Of a stretch of DNA of 64,000 bases, positions 18,377-27,308 are shown piece after piece. Location: NCBI RefSeq assembly GCF_014306105.1, contig NZ_JACRVF010000001.1, positions 1 through 64,000 of the forward strand, in the 5' to 3' direction. The stretch comes from Pontibacter cellulosilyticus. Lineage in GTDB: Bacteria; Bacteroidota; Bacteroidia; Cytophagales; Hymenobacteraceae. Each line of letters opens with the position of its first letter. Positions within the stretch are counted from its first letter, which is position 1. The translations under genes were made by a program, and so were the position numbers. Under the pieces are notes generated by a model that saw only the letters and a program-made list of their open reading frames with translations, was not told the DNA's origin and ran no database searches.

Positions 18377-19075
18377 TTAAACGTTAGCGTAGTCGAATAT
18401 CTTGGAATCTGATACCTGCTGCCCATCGAAGAAACGCACAAGGCGCTCTGTTTTCAGAGCCATACCTTCGTCGTGTGTCACCATTACGATGGTGGTCCCG
18501 TCAACTTTGTTCAGGTCCAGCAGAATGTTCATGATTTCTTCACCCATCACAGAGTCCAGGTTACCGGTAGGTTCGTCGGCAAGTATAATTTGCGGCTGAC
18601 CAATAAGTGCACGGGCAATGGCCACGCGCTGGCGCTGCCCACCTGAAAGTTGATTCGGATAATGCTTGGTGCGTGCGCTAAGGCCTACTTTCTCCAAGGC
18701 CAGTTTTGCTCTTTTACTGCGTTCTGAAGCAGATATTCCACTTCTGTAGAGTAGGGGTAGCTCCACATTATCCAGCACACTCAGGTCGTTAACCAAATGG
18801 TAGCTCTGGAAGATAAAGCCGATCTTCTCGTTTCGGATATGTGCCAGCTCTTTGTCTTTGTAGGTTCGGATTACCTGGCCGTCTATCTCCACAGTGCCGC
18901 TGGTAGGTATGTCCAGCAGGCCCATGGTGTTAAGCAAAGTAGACTTGCCACAACCGGACGGTCCCATGATAGACAAAAACTCTCCTTTCGGCACGTGCAG
19001 GTTCACGTTTTGTAAGGCCACCGTCTCAATGGTTTTGGTTTGGTAGACCTTTTCGATGTTTGATAGCGTGATCAT
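18377..19075 (-). CDS. ABC transporter ATP-binding protein (MacB/LolD type)
   Basis: 232 residues with every ABC motif: Walker A GPSGCGKSTLL, Q-loop FIFQSYHLV, signature LSGGQRQRVAIARAL, Walker B IILADEPTGNLDS and switch His in MVTHDE. The MITLSNIEKVYQTKTIETVA start is typical of the MacB/LolD branch. It powers the two downstream permeases. A 69-base gap separates it from the TolC gene upstream. Confidence 0.93.
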   Translation of the reverse strand: MITLSNIEKVYQTKTIETVALQNVNLHVPKGEFLSIMGPSGCGKSTLLNTMGLLDIPTSGTVEIDGQVIRTYKDKELAHIRNEKIGFIFQSYHLVNDLSVLDNVELPLLYRSGISASERSKRAKLALEKVGLSARTKHYPNQLSGGQRQRVAIARALIGQPQIILADEPTGNLDSVMGEEIMNILLDLNKVDGTTIVMVTHDEGMALKTERLVRFFDGQQVSDSKIFDYANV

Positions 19076-19144
19076 AGTTCTAATATCGTTAATCGTTGGT
19101 AGTTAATTGCTAATTGTTGCTTCTTTATAGTATCTGTTTACTTT

Positions 19145-20605
19145 TCAATCTTTATAACTTATCGCCTGCTGCTGTTGAAAGTCAAATAGGGTGAGGGCTC
19201 TTAGCTGGTAATAAGCTTCCCAAAAAGCACTTAGCGAAGCGATGTAAGCTCTCCGGGCCTGGTCTTTCTCTGCCAGGGCAATGTTAAGATCTGTAATGCT
19301 GATGCGGCCAATTAAGAAGGTGCTCCTGGTAATCTCATAGCGTTCTGCGGCAATGACATCGGCTTCGGCGGTAGTGGCAATTCTGTTTTTGAGGGTGTTA
19401 TATTGATTTACCTGTGTAATTACCGCCTGCTCAAAATTCGTCTGTTCCTGGTTGATCGTGTATTCTACCAGCTGCTGATTTAGCTGTGCTGCTTTTGTGA
19501 TGGACCGCTGGCGGCCCCAGTCGAGCAGTGGCATCGTAAAGCCAATGCGGGCACGCTGCTGATTATCGGGCTGATTGTATATGTCTGTGAAAGACTCACC
19601 ACGGTCTGTAAGACCAAAGGTGGCGAAGAGACTGGCGTTTAATCCGTTATCGCCTTTAGCCTTGGCTACCTGACTTTCGGCCTCCAATAGCCTGCGCTTA
19701 AAGCTTATACTTTCTTTGCGGTTCTTTCTGGCTTCTGCTAATGCCAGCTCAGCAACTATACCTGTCTCCGGCACATTCTGTGGCACCAGCAGCGCAAGGG
19801 GCTCATTTTCTTTTATACCTAAAAAATTCTTCAGGGCAAGCTGTGCAGTCTGCTCGTCAAGTTTTGCTTGTGCGAGTGCCAGATCGGCATTTAGTACAGC
19901 CAGGCGCAACTGCAGCAGGTCGTTCTTAGAGAAACGGCCCAATTTATATTTTTCATCAGCCACCTGGTACAGTGTGTCGTTGTTTGCCAGGTTTTTAGCA
20001 GCTATACTCTTATTTACCTGCGCTAGCAAAAGATCAAAGTATAAGTCTGTCGCTTTAACTGCCAGCTGCTCTTTGTTTTCTGTGAACTGCTTTTGCGATT
20101 CCTCATACTTTAGCGGCTCTATGCGCTTAGTCCAGGCTAGGGCGTTGTAAGCAAACAAGGGTTGCTCCAGTCCGATAATAGCCGGGTTGCCGTTGTAGCG
20201 GGTTTGGTCGCGGTCAAAATCGTCGAAGCGCTGCATAAGCGAGGTTACAAACACACGGCCACCTGTCGGGCTGATTACCTGGCTAAGCGACACCCCCACA
20301 TCGGAGCTGTTGATGGACACCGGCTGAAAAGCGATGGTACCGTCCGGCTGGGTAACCGGTGTAATGGTGCGGCTAAAGTCTGGTAATGTGCCGGCGAGGC
20401 TAAGCTGTGGCAGATAACTAGACTTAAAGCTGCGCCACTGCCAATAACTGTTTTCTCGGCTGGTTTCTACCTGCTTCGCCTCAGTAGATTGTTCCTGCGC
20501 CATAGCAATTACCTCTTGCAGGCTTAGCTGCCTGATTGCCGTCTGGCCCATACTTTGGCTGCAAAGCAGTATGAAGAGTAGAAAAATCAGGTATCGGTAT
20601 TTCAT
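19145..20605 (-). CDS. TolC-family outer-membrane channel
   Basis: 486 residues with a signal peptide (FLLFILLCSQSMGQ) and two long alpha-helical repeats typical of TolC proteins: LSLQEVIAMAQEQS at the N-terminus, LLQLRLAVLNADLALAQAKL in the first coiled coil and LVEYTINQEQTNFEQAVITQ in the second. It should be the outer-membrane exit duct of the MacB-type pump. It lies second in the operon, and the 82 bases before it hold the perfect 48-bp palindrome. Confidence 0.88.
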   Translation of the reverse strand: MKYRYLIFLLFILLCSQSMGQTAIRQLSLQEVIAMAQEQSTEAKQVETSRENSYWQWRSFKSSYLPQLSLAGTLPDFSRTITPVTQPDGTIAFQPVSINSSDVGVSLSQVISPTGGRVFVTSLMQRFDDFDRDQTRYNGNPAIIGLEQPLFAYNALAWTKRIEPLKYEESQKQFTENKEQLAVKATDLYFDLLLAQVNKSIAAKNLANNDTLYQVADEKYKLGRFSKNDLLQLRLAVLNADLALAQAKLDEQTAQLALKNFLGIKENEPLALLVPQNVPETGIVAELALAEARKNRKESISFKRRLLEAESQVAKAKGDNGLNASLFATFGLTDRGESFTDIYNQPDNQQRARIGFTMPLLDWGRQRSITKAAQLNQQLVEYTINQEQTNFEQAVITQVNQYNTLKNRIATTAEADVIAAERYEITRSTFLIGRISITDLNIALAEKDQARRAYIASLSAFWEAYYQLRALTLFDFQQQQAISYKD

Positions 20606-20630
20606 AGTTTTGTTGATTTAATCTGCATCT

Positions 20631-20678
20631 GTTGACCCACCCCTGGCCCCTCCTCGGAGGGGCCAGGGGTGGGTCAAC
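20631..20678. repeat. perfect 48-bp palindrome inside the efflux operon
   Basis: Two perfect 23-bp arms (20631-20653 and 20656-20678) around the two bases TC. The left arm begins GTTGACCCACCCCTGG and is very GC rich. It starts 10 bases after the adaptor stop and ends 26 bases before the TolC start (reading on the minus strand). No T run follows, so it is not an ordinary terminator; it resembles the REP-like GC hairpins spread through many Bacteroidota genomes. In the mRNA it would form a very stable stem, which could set the adaptor-to-channel ratio. Confidence 0.85.
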
Positions 20679-20687
20679 TCGTATAGT

Positions 20688-21932
20688 TTAATTTAGCTTC
20701 ATCTTCTTTAGGTGCTCGTGCTCTTTCATAGAAGAAATGATTACTTCATCTCCGGCGCTAACACCGTTTTCCAATTCAACAAAATCAGGGTTACTCACGC
20801 CTAAGGTTACCGGTACACGAACTACCTCGTCATTGCGAAGTATAAAAACCTGATTACCGGTTGCGCTGCTGAAGTATGGACCGTTCTTAACACGCAGCGT
20901 GCTTGGTTTGGTAGCGGTTATCACCTGCACATCCACCCGCAGATTTGGCCTCAGAAGCTTATGCGCTTCACTTGGCAGTGCTACATAAAAGGTGATGGTG
21001 CCGTTTGTTACGGTGGGCTCTATGGTTGCGATGGTGCCTTTTAGGTCGGTATTTCCTACCCTAATGCTGGCTTCGCTGCCTACTTGAAGTTGCTCTGCGT
21101 AGGTGTCGGAAATAGAGGCTTTTACTTTAAAGCTGCTTAGATCGGCAAGGCGGGCTATTACATCACCGGCGTTAATATTGCTGCCTACTTCGTTTTTTAC
21201 CCAGGTTACCACTCCCGGACTGGTTGCACGAATCTCTGCCTGTTCCATCTTGCGCTCCAGCTCTTCAATGGATCTGCCTTGCATGGCCAATGTAAATCCC
21301 AGTTCCTGTTCGTCGGCTTTCAGTAAGGCGCGTTCGCTGGCAATATCACGTTCCAACTGGGCAAGCTCCTGCTGTGCAATCTTCAGGTTTAGCTCAGCCT
21401 GTTTTACCTGCTCTTGTGTGCCGCCGCCAATCTTTATCAGATATTTTTCATCGTCAAGTCTTGCTTGCAGGCTTTTCACGTTCATGCGCTTTATCTCCAA
21501 CTGCGACTCCAGGCTGTTAAGCTTTTTCTGTAGCTGCAGGCGCATCTGCACACTTTTATGTTGGTTTAGCTGTTGCTCGTCTTTTAGTTTGTCGTAAGCG
21601 AGCTGGGTAAAAGAGCGGTCGAGTAGCAAGATCTGTTCGCCGGGCTGCACCTGCTCACCGCTGCTGCGTACTACCTGCTCAATGCGTGCCTGTATCGGGC
21701 TTGTAATTACCTGTTCATTTTCGGGTACCACCACACCGGTTGCAGTTAAGGTAGCTATCACCGGACCATTCTCTACCACAGCTGTGCGTATCTCTGCGCG
21801 GCTTATACTTGGTGTGATCAAACTTCTGAAACCAAGTATGGCAAATACTACCAAGGCAATGGCTGCCGAAATTTGCCAGATGCGTTTTCTCTTGTTGGCT
21901 TTGATGGTTGTAGATGATAGCTCCCGATCCAT
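20688..21932 (-). CDS. periplasmic adaptor subunit (HlyD/MacA type)
   Basis: 414 residues: one N-terminal membrane helix (ISAAIALVVFAILGFRSLI), barrel-sandwich halves around a long coiled-coil hairpin at about 115-230 (rich in LQLQKKLNSLESQLE-type heptads), then a beta-barrel and the membrane-proximal domain with VKNGPYFSSATGNQVFIL. It bridges the inner-membrane permeases to the TolC channel. It is the first gene of the seven-gene operon and has a sigma-54-like site 33-48 bases upstream of its ATG. Confidence 0.9.
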   Translation of the reverse strand: MDRELSSTTIKANKRKRIWQISAAIALVVFAILGFRSLITPSISRAEIRTAVVENGPVIATLTATGVVVPENEQVITSPIQARIEQVVRSSGEQVQPGEQILLLDRSFTQLAYDKLKDEQQLNQHKSVQMRLQLQKKLNSLESQLEIKRMNVKSLQARLDDEKYLIKIGGGTQEQVKQAELNLKIAQQELAQLERDIASERALLKADEQELGFTLAMQGRSIEELERKMEQAEIRATSPGVVTWVKNEVGSNINAGDVIARLADLSSFKVKASISDTYAEQLQVGSEASIRVGNTDLKGTIATIEPTVTNGTITFYVALPSEAHKLLRPNLRVDVQVITATKPSTLRVKNGPYFSSATGNQVFILRNDEVVRVPVTLGVSNPDFVELENGVSAGDEVIISSMKEHEHLKKMKLN

Positions 21933-21964
21933 AGTTTTATTTTATACTTGCTCGGTTCTATATA

Positions 21965-21980
21965 GCCAATTCAAGTGCCA
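21965..21980 (-). promoter_or_regulatory. sigma-54-like -24/-12 promoter of the MacB-type efflux operon
   Basis: On the minus strand the sequence reads TGGCACTTGAATTGGC. The sigma-54 consensus is TGGCAC-N5-TTGC; here TGGCAC, the 5-base spacer and TTG match exactly and the final C is G (the C comes one base later). It lies 33 bases upstream of the adaptor ATG, and the operon encodes an NtrC-type activator, which strengthens the call. Confidence 0.6.
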
Positions 21981-22189
21981 ATTATTTAATTAATTGATAG
22001 TGAGTTATTTGCGATATAAAAGTATGATTTTAAGTATATAAAATGTGTTCAGTATTGAACAGGTTGTTCGGTTTTAGGAGTAATTTAGGAGAGGGTAAAT
22101 TAATGTTTGAAGGGTAAGGAATAGAGAAGTTTCATCTTAAATCACGACACTATTTCTTGACGTTTTGCGCATACTTTCCCTTGTGACTC

Positions 22190-22204
22190 CTCGTTATAAA
22201 CGAG
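22190..22204. promoter_or_regulatory. inverted repeat abutting the OmpA-like start
   Basis: CTCGTT-ATA-AACGAG, a perfect 6-bp inverted repeat whose last base touches the ATG at 22205. It could be an operator or a stem that hides the ribosome entry site. The short length leaves a chance origin possible. Confidence 0.35.
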
Positions 22205-23320
22205 ATGAGGATTATACTTTTATCCCTACTTTTCCTAAACATTTTAGTACCGGCAGTTGCCCAGAATCTTGTTAAAAATCCGAGTCTGGAGATTTACAAA
22301 GACGGTGTTGTCGGCTTCAGGAGAATCAGCGGCACACCTGATGTAGCCTCTAAGTATGATAAAGTAATTCAATACCCGCCATACTACAATTCGTACCAGG
22401 CAGACCTGCCCACCAGGAGTGTGTCAAGCGTTCGCTTCGGTGACATTTGCCTGTGCCAATGGTTCAGCGAAACATCCAGTGAGCTAACACAGGTACAACT
22501 GCGGAAACCGCTCAAAAAGAATAAGGAGTACCTGGTTAGCCTTTATACTATAAAAGCATCTGTAAGAGAGCCAGCAATAAGTGAAGTGCCAGTATACTTT
22601 ACTAAAAAGAAGCTGCCATCAACGAGCAAAGTATATGGCTTTGAAGAGCACGAGCTAACAGGCCAGCAGATACCATACGTGTCCCTCACCTCAGCCAGAA
22701 GTCCTGTGCTGGATTCCATGGAAGACTGGGTAAAAGTATCGGCAGTGTACAGGGCAAAAGGTGGAGAACGCTACCTGACCATCGGCAATTTTCTGGGTGC
22801 TAACCAGGAGGCGCTGGAAGCTATGAACCCCGAAGGCTGGGAGGAGATAAAGCGGTACATTGTGCAGGGTACTTATTATTGCTACGACAATATTAGTGTT
22901 ATTCCGCTTTCAGAGGCAGTGCCAGAAGAGGGGGAGATTACAAAGCCAACCAATGTAGAATCTCCCTTTGCTGCGGACAGAATCATTACCTTAAGCGATG
23001 TCAACTTCTTAACCGGCAGTCACGATATCTTGCCTGTTGCTTTTCCTACGTTAGATGCGTTGGCAGACTTTATGGCAACTGAATCGGAAGTAACGGTGCA
23101 CATCATGGGTCATACAGACGATGTCGGATCTGAAGAGGATAACCTGCGGCTTTCTGTACGTAGGGCTAAGGCAGTAAAACAGTACTTGGAGAGCAATGGA
23201 GTTGCAGCTGATCGGGTTACTTATACAGGATTTGGGGAAAACGAGCCTAAGGTGCTAAACAGTACTGACGAAAACAGAGCCAGGAACAGGAGAGTTGAAA
23301 TACAAATCAGGCAAAAGTAG
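22205..23320 (+). CDS. OmpA-family peptidoglycan-associated protein
   Basis: 371 residues. Signal peptide MRIILLSLLFLNILVPAVAQ, then about 220 residues of beta-rich sequence beginning NLVKNPSLEIYKDG, which resembles carbohydrate-binding-like gliding or envelope proteins of the phylum, and a C-terminal OmpA domain from about 260 with VHIMGHTDDVGSEEDNLRLS and ENRARNRRVEIQI. The Asp and Arg residues that bind diaminopimelate in this family are in place (TDD, RARNRR). It likely tethers an outer-membrane or surface structure to peptidoglycan. It is divergent from the efflux operon. Confidence 0.85.
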   Translation: MRIILLSLLFLNILVPAVAQNLVKNPSLEIYKDGVVGFRRISGTPDVASKYDKVIQYPPYYNSYQADLPTRSVSSVRFGDICLCQWFSETSSELTQVQLRKPLKKNKEYLVSLYTIKASVREPAISEVPVYFTKKKLPSTSKVYGFEEHELTGQQIPYVSLTSARSPVLDSMEDWVKVSAVYRAKGGERYLTIGNFLGANQEALEAMNPEGWEEIKRYIVQGTYYCYDNISVIPLSEAVPEEGEITKPTNVESPFAADRIITLSDVNFLTGSHDILPVAFPTLDALADFMATESEVTVHIMGHTDDVGSEEDNLRLSVRRAKAVKQYLESNGVAADRVTYTGFGENEPKVLNSTDENRARNRRVEIQIRQK

Positions 23321-23322
23321 TA

Positions 23323-23454
23323 ATGGAGGCCATTGAAGACTATTTTCCTGGGCAAAACCCGGTGCCGATGGAGCGGGTAGTGAATGCTTACGTCAAAAGT
23401 ATTCAGGGAATAGGCACAGGTGAGATTATTCGGGTGTTTTATCTATCTTCCTGA
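23323..23454 (+). CDS. possible 43-residue small protein
   Basis: A short frame starts 3 bases after the OmpA-like stop and ends at TGA 23452: MEAIEDYFPGQNPVPMERVV, then a tail of mixed residues ending in FYLSS. The composition is protein-like and codon use looks normal for the window, and the position suggests coupling to the upstream gene. I recognise no family; it may be a remnant of a longer gene. Confidence 0.3.
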   Translation: MEAIEDYFPGQNPVPMERVVNAYVKSIQGIGTGEIIRVFYLSS

Positions 23455-23508
23455 GCATTTCTCCGCATCTTTCCTTAATTTGCCCCAAACCGAAAAACAA
23501 AACGCTAC

Positions 23509-25284
23509 ATGACCTACAAAGAAAGATTAGCAGCTATCCGCAGCCAAATGAAAGGCGAGGGCGTGAGTGCCTATATCATTCCATCGGCAGATCCGCACAT
23601 AAGTGAGTACGTTCCAGACAGATATAAATGCATTGCCTTTGCTTCGGGCTTTACCGGCTCGGCAGGCACACTAGTTATAACCGAAGAGGCAGCACACCTC
23701 TGGACAGATGCCCGCTATTTTGTGCAGGCCAACGAACAGTTAGAAGGAACAGGTTTTGAACTGGCTAAACTAAGAGTGCAGAATGCACCGGAATATATTG
23801 GGTGGTTAGCAGAGCGCTTGCCGGCAGGAGCTACCGTAGCTTACGACGCTAAACTAATTTCTGTAAGTCTTGCACAGTTATTGGAGGCAGAGCTTTCGCC
23901 GCTTGGTATCAACATAAACAGCGACCGCGATTACCTAGACCCGATCTGGCAAAACCGTCCGGACCTGCCTACTGCACCAGCCTTCCTGCTTGGAGAAGAG
24001 GTAGTAGGAGAGTCGCTGGAAAGCAAAATGCAAAGACTCAGAACCGCCCTTAAAAAATACAGAGCTGATTACCACCTGATCTCTTCGCTGGATGATCTGG
24101 CCTGGTTGTTTAACATGCGTGGCTCTGATGTAAAGTGCAATCCGGTGGTGTTAAGCTTTGCGTTGATAAGCCAGAATAAGGCAATGCTGTTTGTTGATGC
24201 GGCCAAATTCTCTGAAGCAGACCAAGAGAAGCTAAGAGCAGCAGGCGTTGAGCTGGAAACATATGACATGATCGAACGCGCTGTTTCGGCCATACCTGCT
24301 GACAGCATTCTGGTAGATCCCCGCCGCAATTGCTACGCGCTTTATAAGCAATTGCCCAAAGAGGTTCGCGTGGTACAGGATACAAATCCAACTACTTTCT
24401 TTAAATCACAGAAGAACGAAGTGGAGGCAGAGCACACCCGCCATACTATGGTGAAGGATGGTGTTGCCCTTACCTGTTTCTTTAAGTGGCTAGAGGAGAA
24501 CATCGGTAAAACCAGAATTACCGAACTGACAGTGGTAGACAAAATGCGCGAGTTTCGTGCAGAGCAGGAGGGGTTTGTCGGCGAAAGCTTCGATACCATC
24601 TCTGGCTATAAGGCACATGGTGCCTTGCCGCATTACCGTGTAACCGAAGAAAGTGATGTGGAGCTGCAGCCGGATGGCTTGTTCCTGGTAGACTCCGGCG
24701 GACAGTATACTTCCGGCACTACCGATATCACCCGCGTGGTGTCATTAGGCAACTTAACAGAGGAGGAAAGTATAGATTATACATTGGTGCTGAAAGGTAT
24801 GATCGATGGCTCGACAACCCGTTATCCAAAAGGCACCAAAGGTTACCAGATCGATGCGATCACCCGTAAGCCGCTTTGGGACTATGCCCGCAACTACGGT
24901 CATGGTACTGGTCACGGTGTCGGCTTCTTCCTGAATGTGCACGAAGGTCCGCATGTACTAAACCCAACACCAACGGATGTGCCGCTGGAGTTAGGCATGA
25001 TCTCGTCTGTGGAGCCTGGTATTTACCGCGAGGGTAAACACGGCATCCGCATCGAAAACCTGGTACTAACGGTGAAGGATGAGACCAACGATTTTGCTGA
25101 GTTCTATACTTTCGAGCACCTCACACTGGCGTTGATCGATACCACACCTATTAAAAAGGAGCTACTGGAAGCACACCAGATCAAGTGGCTGAACGAGTAC
25201 CACCAGCAAGTGGTAGAAAAACTTGGTCCGCACTTGCGTGAAGACGAACTGGCCTGGCTAAAAGAGAAAGCGAAGCCTATATAA
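23509..25284 (+). CDS. pepP: Xaa-Pro aminopeptidase, long M24B form
   Basis: 591 residues, the three-domain length of cytosolic aminopeptidase P of the eukaryote-like form. Two creatinase-type N-terminal domains precede a pita-bread M24 domain. The five metal ligands can be followed: Asp in FLVDSGGQY, Asp in TSGTTDITR, His in GTGHGVGFF, Glu in SSVEPGIYR and Glu in HGIRIENLV. It removes N-terminal residues that precede proline and should need two Mn ions. No signal peptide, so cytoplasmic. Followed by a clear terminator, so probably monocistronic or with the small frame upstream. Confidence 0.95.
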   Translation: MTYKERLAAIRSQMKGEGVSAYIIPSADPHISEYVPDRYKCIAFASGFTGSAGTLVITEEAAHLWTDARYFVQANEQLEGTGFELAKLRVQNAPEYIGWLAERLPAGATVAYDAKLISVSLAQLLEAELSPLGININSDRDYLDPIWQNRPDLPTAPAFLLGEEVVGESLESKMQRLRTALKKYRADYHLISSLDDLAWLFNMRGSDVKCNPVVLSFALISQNKAMLFVDAAKFSEADQEKLRAAGVELETYDMIERAVSAIPADSILVDPRRNCYALYKQLPKEVRVVQDTNPTTFFKSQKNEVEAEHTRHTMVKDGVALTCFFKWLEENIGKTRITELTVVDKMREFRAEQEGFVGESFDTISGYKAHGALPHYRVTEESDVELQPDGLFLVDSGGQYTSGTTDITRVVSLGNLTEEESIDYTLVLKGMIDGSTTRYPKGTKGYQIDAITRKPLWDYARNYGHGTGHGVGFFLNVHEGPHVLNPTPTDVPLELGMISSVEPGIYREGKHGIRIENLVLTVKDETNDFAEFYTFEHLTLALIDTTPIKKELLEAHQIKWLNEYHQQVVEKLGPHLREDELAWLKEKAKPI

Positions 25285-25310
25285 CTGGTAATTGTAGACT
25301 GATTTTTTTG

Positions 25311-25350
25311 GAGCGGCTATACTTTGAGGTATAGCCGCTCTTTTGTTTTT
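25311..25350 (+). terminator. rho-independent terminator after pepP
   Basis: Arms GAGCGGCTAT and ATAGCCGCTC (25311-25320, 25331-25340) around ACTTTGAGGT, followed by TTTTGTTTTT. It lies 27 bases after the stop. Confidence 0.85.
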
Positions 25351-25533
25351 AGCCGTATATGAGATTTAAAGTTGAATTCCTTGAACAGGATATGCATAGG
25401 GGAAGCAAGTTATAGAAAAAGCCCATCAACTTTCATTTAAAAAGCTACTTCAACCCTACTAAATAGTAGTACAAATCCGCAACATTTCCTCTAAAAATCA
25501 ATATACAGTAAGTCGATAACAAATGCTTATACT

Positions 25534-27117
25534 ATGCCCTTGAGAACTTTTTACCGCACCATAGCTGCCCTGGTTATACTTAATTTACCTTTGGCAGCAC
25601 AAGCACAAACCACACCCCGACCAGCTTCTGTAACTGTTAAAATTGATGTTCCGCAAAACATGCGCACCGGCGTTTTTGCTGTTGATCGTTTTGCCACCAT
25701 ACCACCCGATTTTAAGCTGGAAGTTTATGCGCGGGTAAGCGGTGCCCGTTTTATGGCGGTAGCACCAAACGGTGACCTCTTCGTCTCGATGCCCTGGGAT
25801 GGGAAAGTAAAAGTGATAAGAAAGTTAGCAACTGGCGGAATAGAAGACTTTGATTACGTAGATGGCCTGCAGCGTCCGCACGATATTGTTTTCCATAAGA
25901 TTGGCAGCACGCAATATGTTTATATCGCCGAGAAGAACCAGATAGTCCGGTATACTTACACAAACGGCGACAGACGCGGACAGAACAAGCAGGTTGTGGT
26001 GGCAAATTTGCCAGACGAAAGTTTGCCTGAGTTACAGGGCAGCTATGGCCATGTGCTCAAAAACATTGCCCTCGACAGTAACCATAAACTGTACGTATCC
26101 ATCGCCTCTACCTGCAACGCCTGTGTAGAAGATACTCAAAGCAATCCTAAACGCGGCGCCATTTACCAATACAATGCCGATGGCACGGGTGGTCGCTTGT
26201 TTGCGCAGGGCATCCGTAACGCGGAAGGGCTTGATTTCGTGCCGGGCACCAATAACCTGTGGGTAACACTAAACCAACGCGATAACGTGGCTTATCCATT
26301 TAACGACGGCACCGGCAATTATGGCAAAGTGGTACAGAGCTATGTAGATAATAACCCACCTGAAGGTATAACTTTTGTGCGCGACGGAGGCAACTATGGA
26401 TGGCCTTTCTGTAACCCCGACCAAAGACAGGGAATGGACAATATGCCTTTTATTAATGATGTGCAGTTAAATGCAAACGGTGCCGTTGACTGTAATGGAA
26501 TGGACCGCGTCAGCAAAGGAATACAAGCGCACTCGGCACCACTCGGTTTGCTGTTTACGCAAAACACACAGATGCCGGAGGCTTACCGCAATGGTGCATT
26601 AGTGGCCTTGCACGGCTCCTGGAACAGACGAAAAGCCACAGGCTACAAAATTGTATACTTCCCGTGGCAGAATGGCCTACCCGGAAACCAGATGGACTTA
26701 GTTGGCGGTTTCCTGAACTCAGACTCTACAGAAGCTTATAGCCGCCCCAATGATATTGCTATTGATGCACAAGGCAACCTATACATCTCTGATGATGGAG
26801 CAAGCGCAATTTATAAGCTAACCTACACTGGAGCCGTTACCTCTGCAGAACGCGAGGCGTTGGATAGAGCTGTTGAAGTGTATCCTGTACCTGCCTCTAA
26901 AGCATTGAACATCAATGTAAGCAACCTGAAGAGCAGAGAGGTACAGTTTATACTTACCAACGCTCAGTCAGCGAATGTGCTGAACGAATCAAGGCATATA
27001 AAAGCGGGTGCGGCCAACAAACTACAGCTAGATACCAGTAAACTGGCAGCCGGGGTATACTTTTTAAGTATAGTCTCTGGTGATACCCGCGTAGTGCGCC
27101 GCATAGTCATTCAGTAA
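25534..27117 (+). CDS. secreted PQQ/sorbosone dehydrogenase-like beta-propeller with type IX sorting domain
   Basis: 527 residues. Signal peptide MPLRTFYRTIAALVILNLPL to AQA; a beta-propeller from about 45 to 430 with FMAVAPNGDLFVSMPWDGKV, GNLYISDDGASAIYKLTY and a glucose/sorbosone dehydrogenase pattern (AHSAPLGLLF, ALVALHGSWNR); and a C-terminal type A sorting domain (VYPVPASKALNINV ... AGVYFLSIVSG) ending RRIVIQ. It should be exported through the type IX secretion system and held on or released from the cell surface. The sugar-alcohol or sugar oxidation role is by family; PQQ synthesis genes are not in the window. Flanked by terminators, so a single-gene unit. Confidence 0.85.
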   Translation: MPLRTFYRTIAALVILNLPLAAQAQTTPRPASVTVKIDVPQNMRTGVFAVDRFATIPPDFKLEVYARVSGARFMAVAPNGDLFVSMPWDGKVKVIRKLATGGIEDFDYVDGLQRPHDIVFHKIGSTQYVYIAEKNQIVRYTYTNGDRRGQNKQVVVANLPDESLPELQGSYGHVLKNIALDSNHKLYVSIASTCNACVEDTQSNPKRGAIYQYNADGTGGRLFAQGIRNAEGLDFVPGTNNLWVTLNQRDNVAYPFNDGTGNYGKVVQSYVDNNPPEGITFVRDGGNYGWPFCNPDQRQGMDNMPFINDVQLNANGAVDCNGMDRVSKGIQAHSAPLGLLFTQNTQMPEAYRNGALVALHGSWNRRKATGYKIVYFPWQNGLPGNQMDLVGGFLNSDSTEAYSRPNDIAIDAQGNLYISDDGASAIYKLTYTGAVTSAEREALDRAVEVYPVPASKALNINVSNLKSREVQFILTNAQSANVLNESRHIKAGAANKLQLDTSKLAAGVYFLSIVSGDTRVVRRIVIQ

Positions 27118-27134
27118 TCATAAGAAAGCTGCAA

Positions 27135-27180
27135 CTAAAGAAGCCCCTTATACTTCTGGAGGTATAAGGGGCTTCTTTAG
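27135..27180 (+). terminator. strong hairpin after the beta-propeller gene
   Basis: Perfect 19-bp arms (27135-27153 and 27162-27180, core AAGCCCCTTATAC / GTATAAGGGGCTT) around an 8-base loop. The arms carry one TATACTT word. An AT-rich tract follows. Confidence 0.85.
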
Positions 27181-27263
27181 TTTGAATAATATGTTAAGTA
27201 ATGCTAGTACTAATTTATTGCATCACCGTCCAACAATCATTTAAACAGATCAACAATTAGCCA

Positions 27264-27271
27264 TACCTTTG
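27264..27271 (+). promoter_or_regulatory. -7 promoter box of the AEC transporter gene
   Basis: TACCTTTG, an exact match to the Bacteroidota TAnnTTTG element, 37 bases before the ATG at 27309. No clean TTG -33 box is seen at the usual spacing. Confidence 0.5.
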
Positions 27272-27308
27272 CGGCTCACGACAGGCTGTTTTGTGGCGGC
27301 CACTTTTC

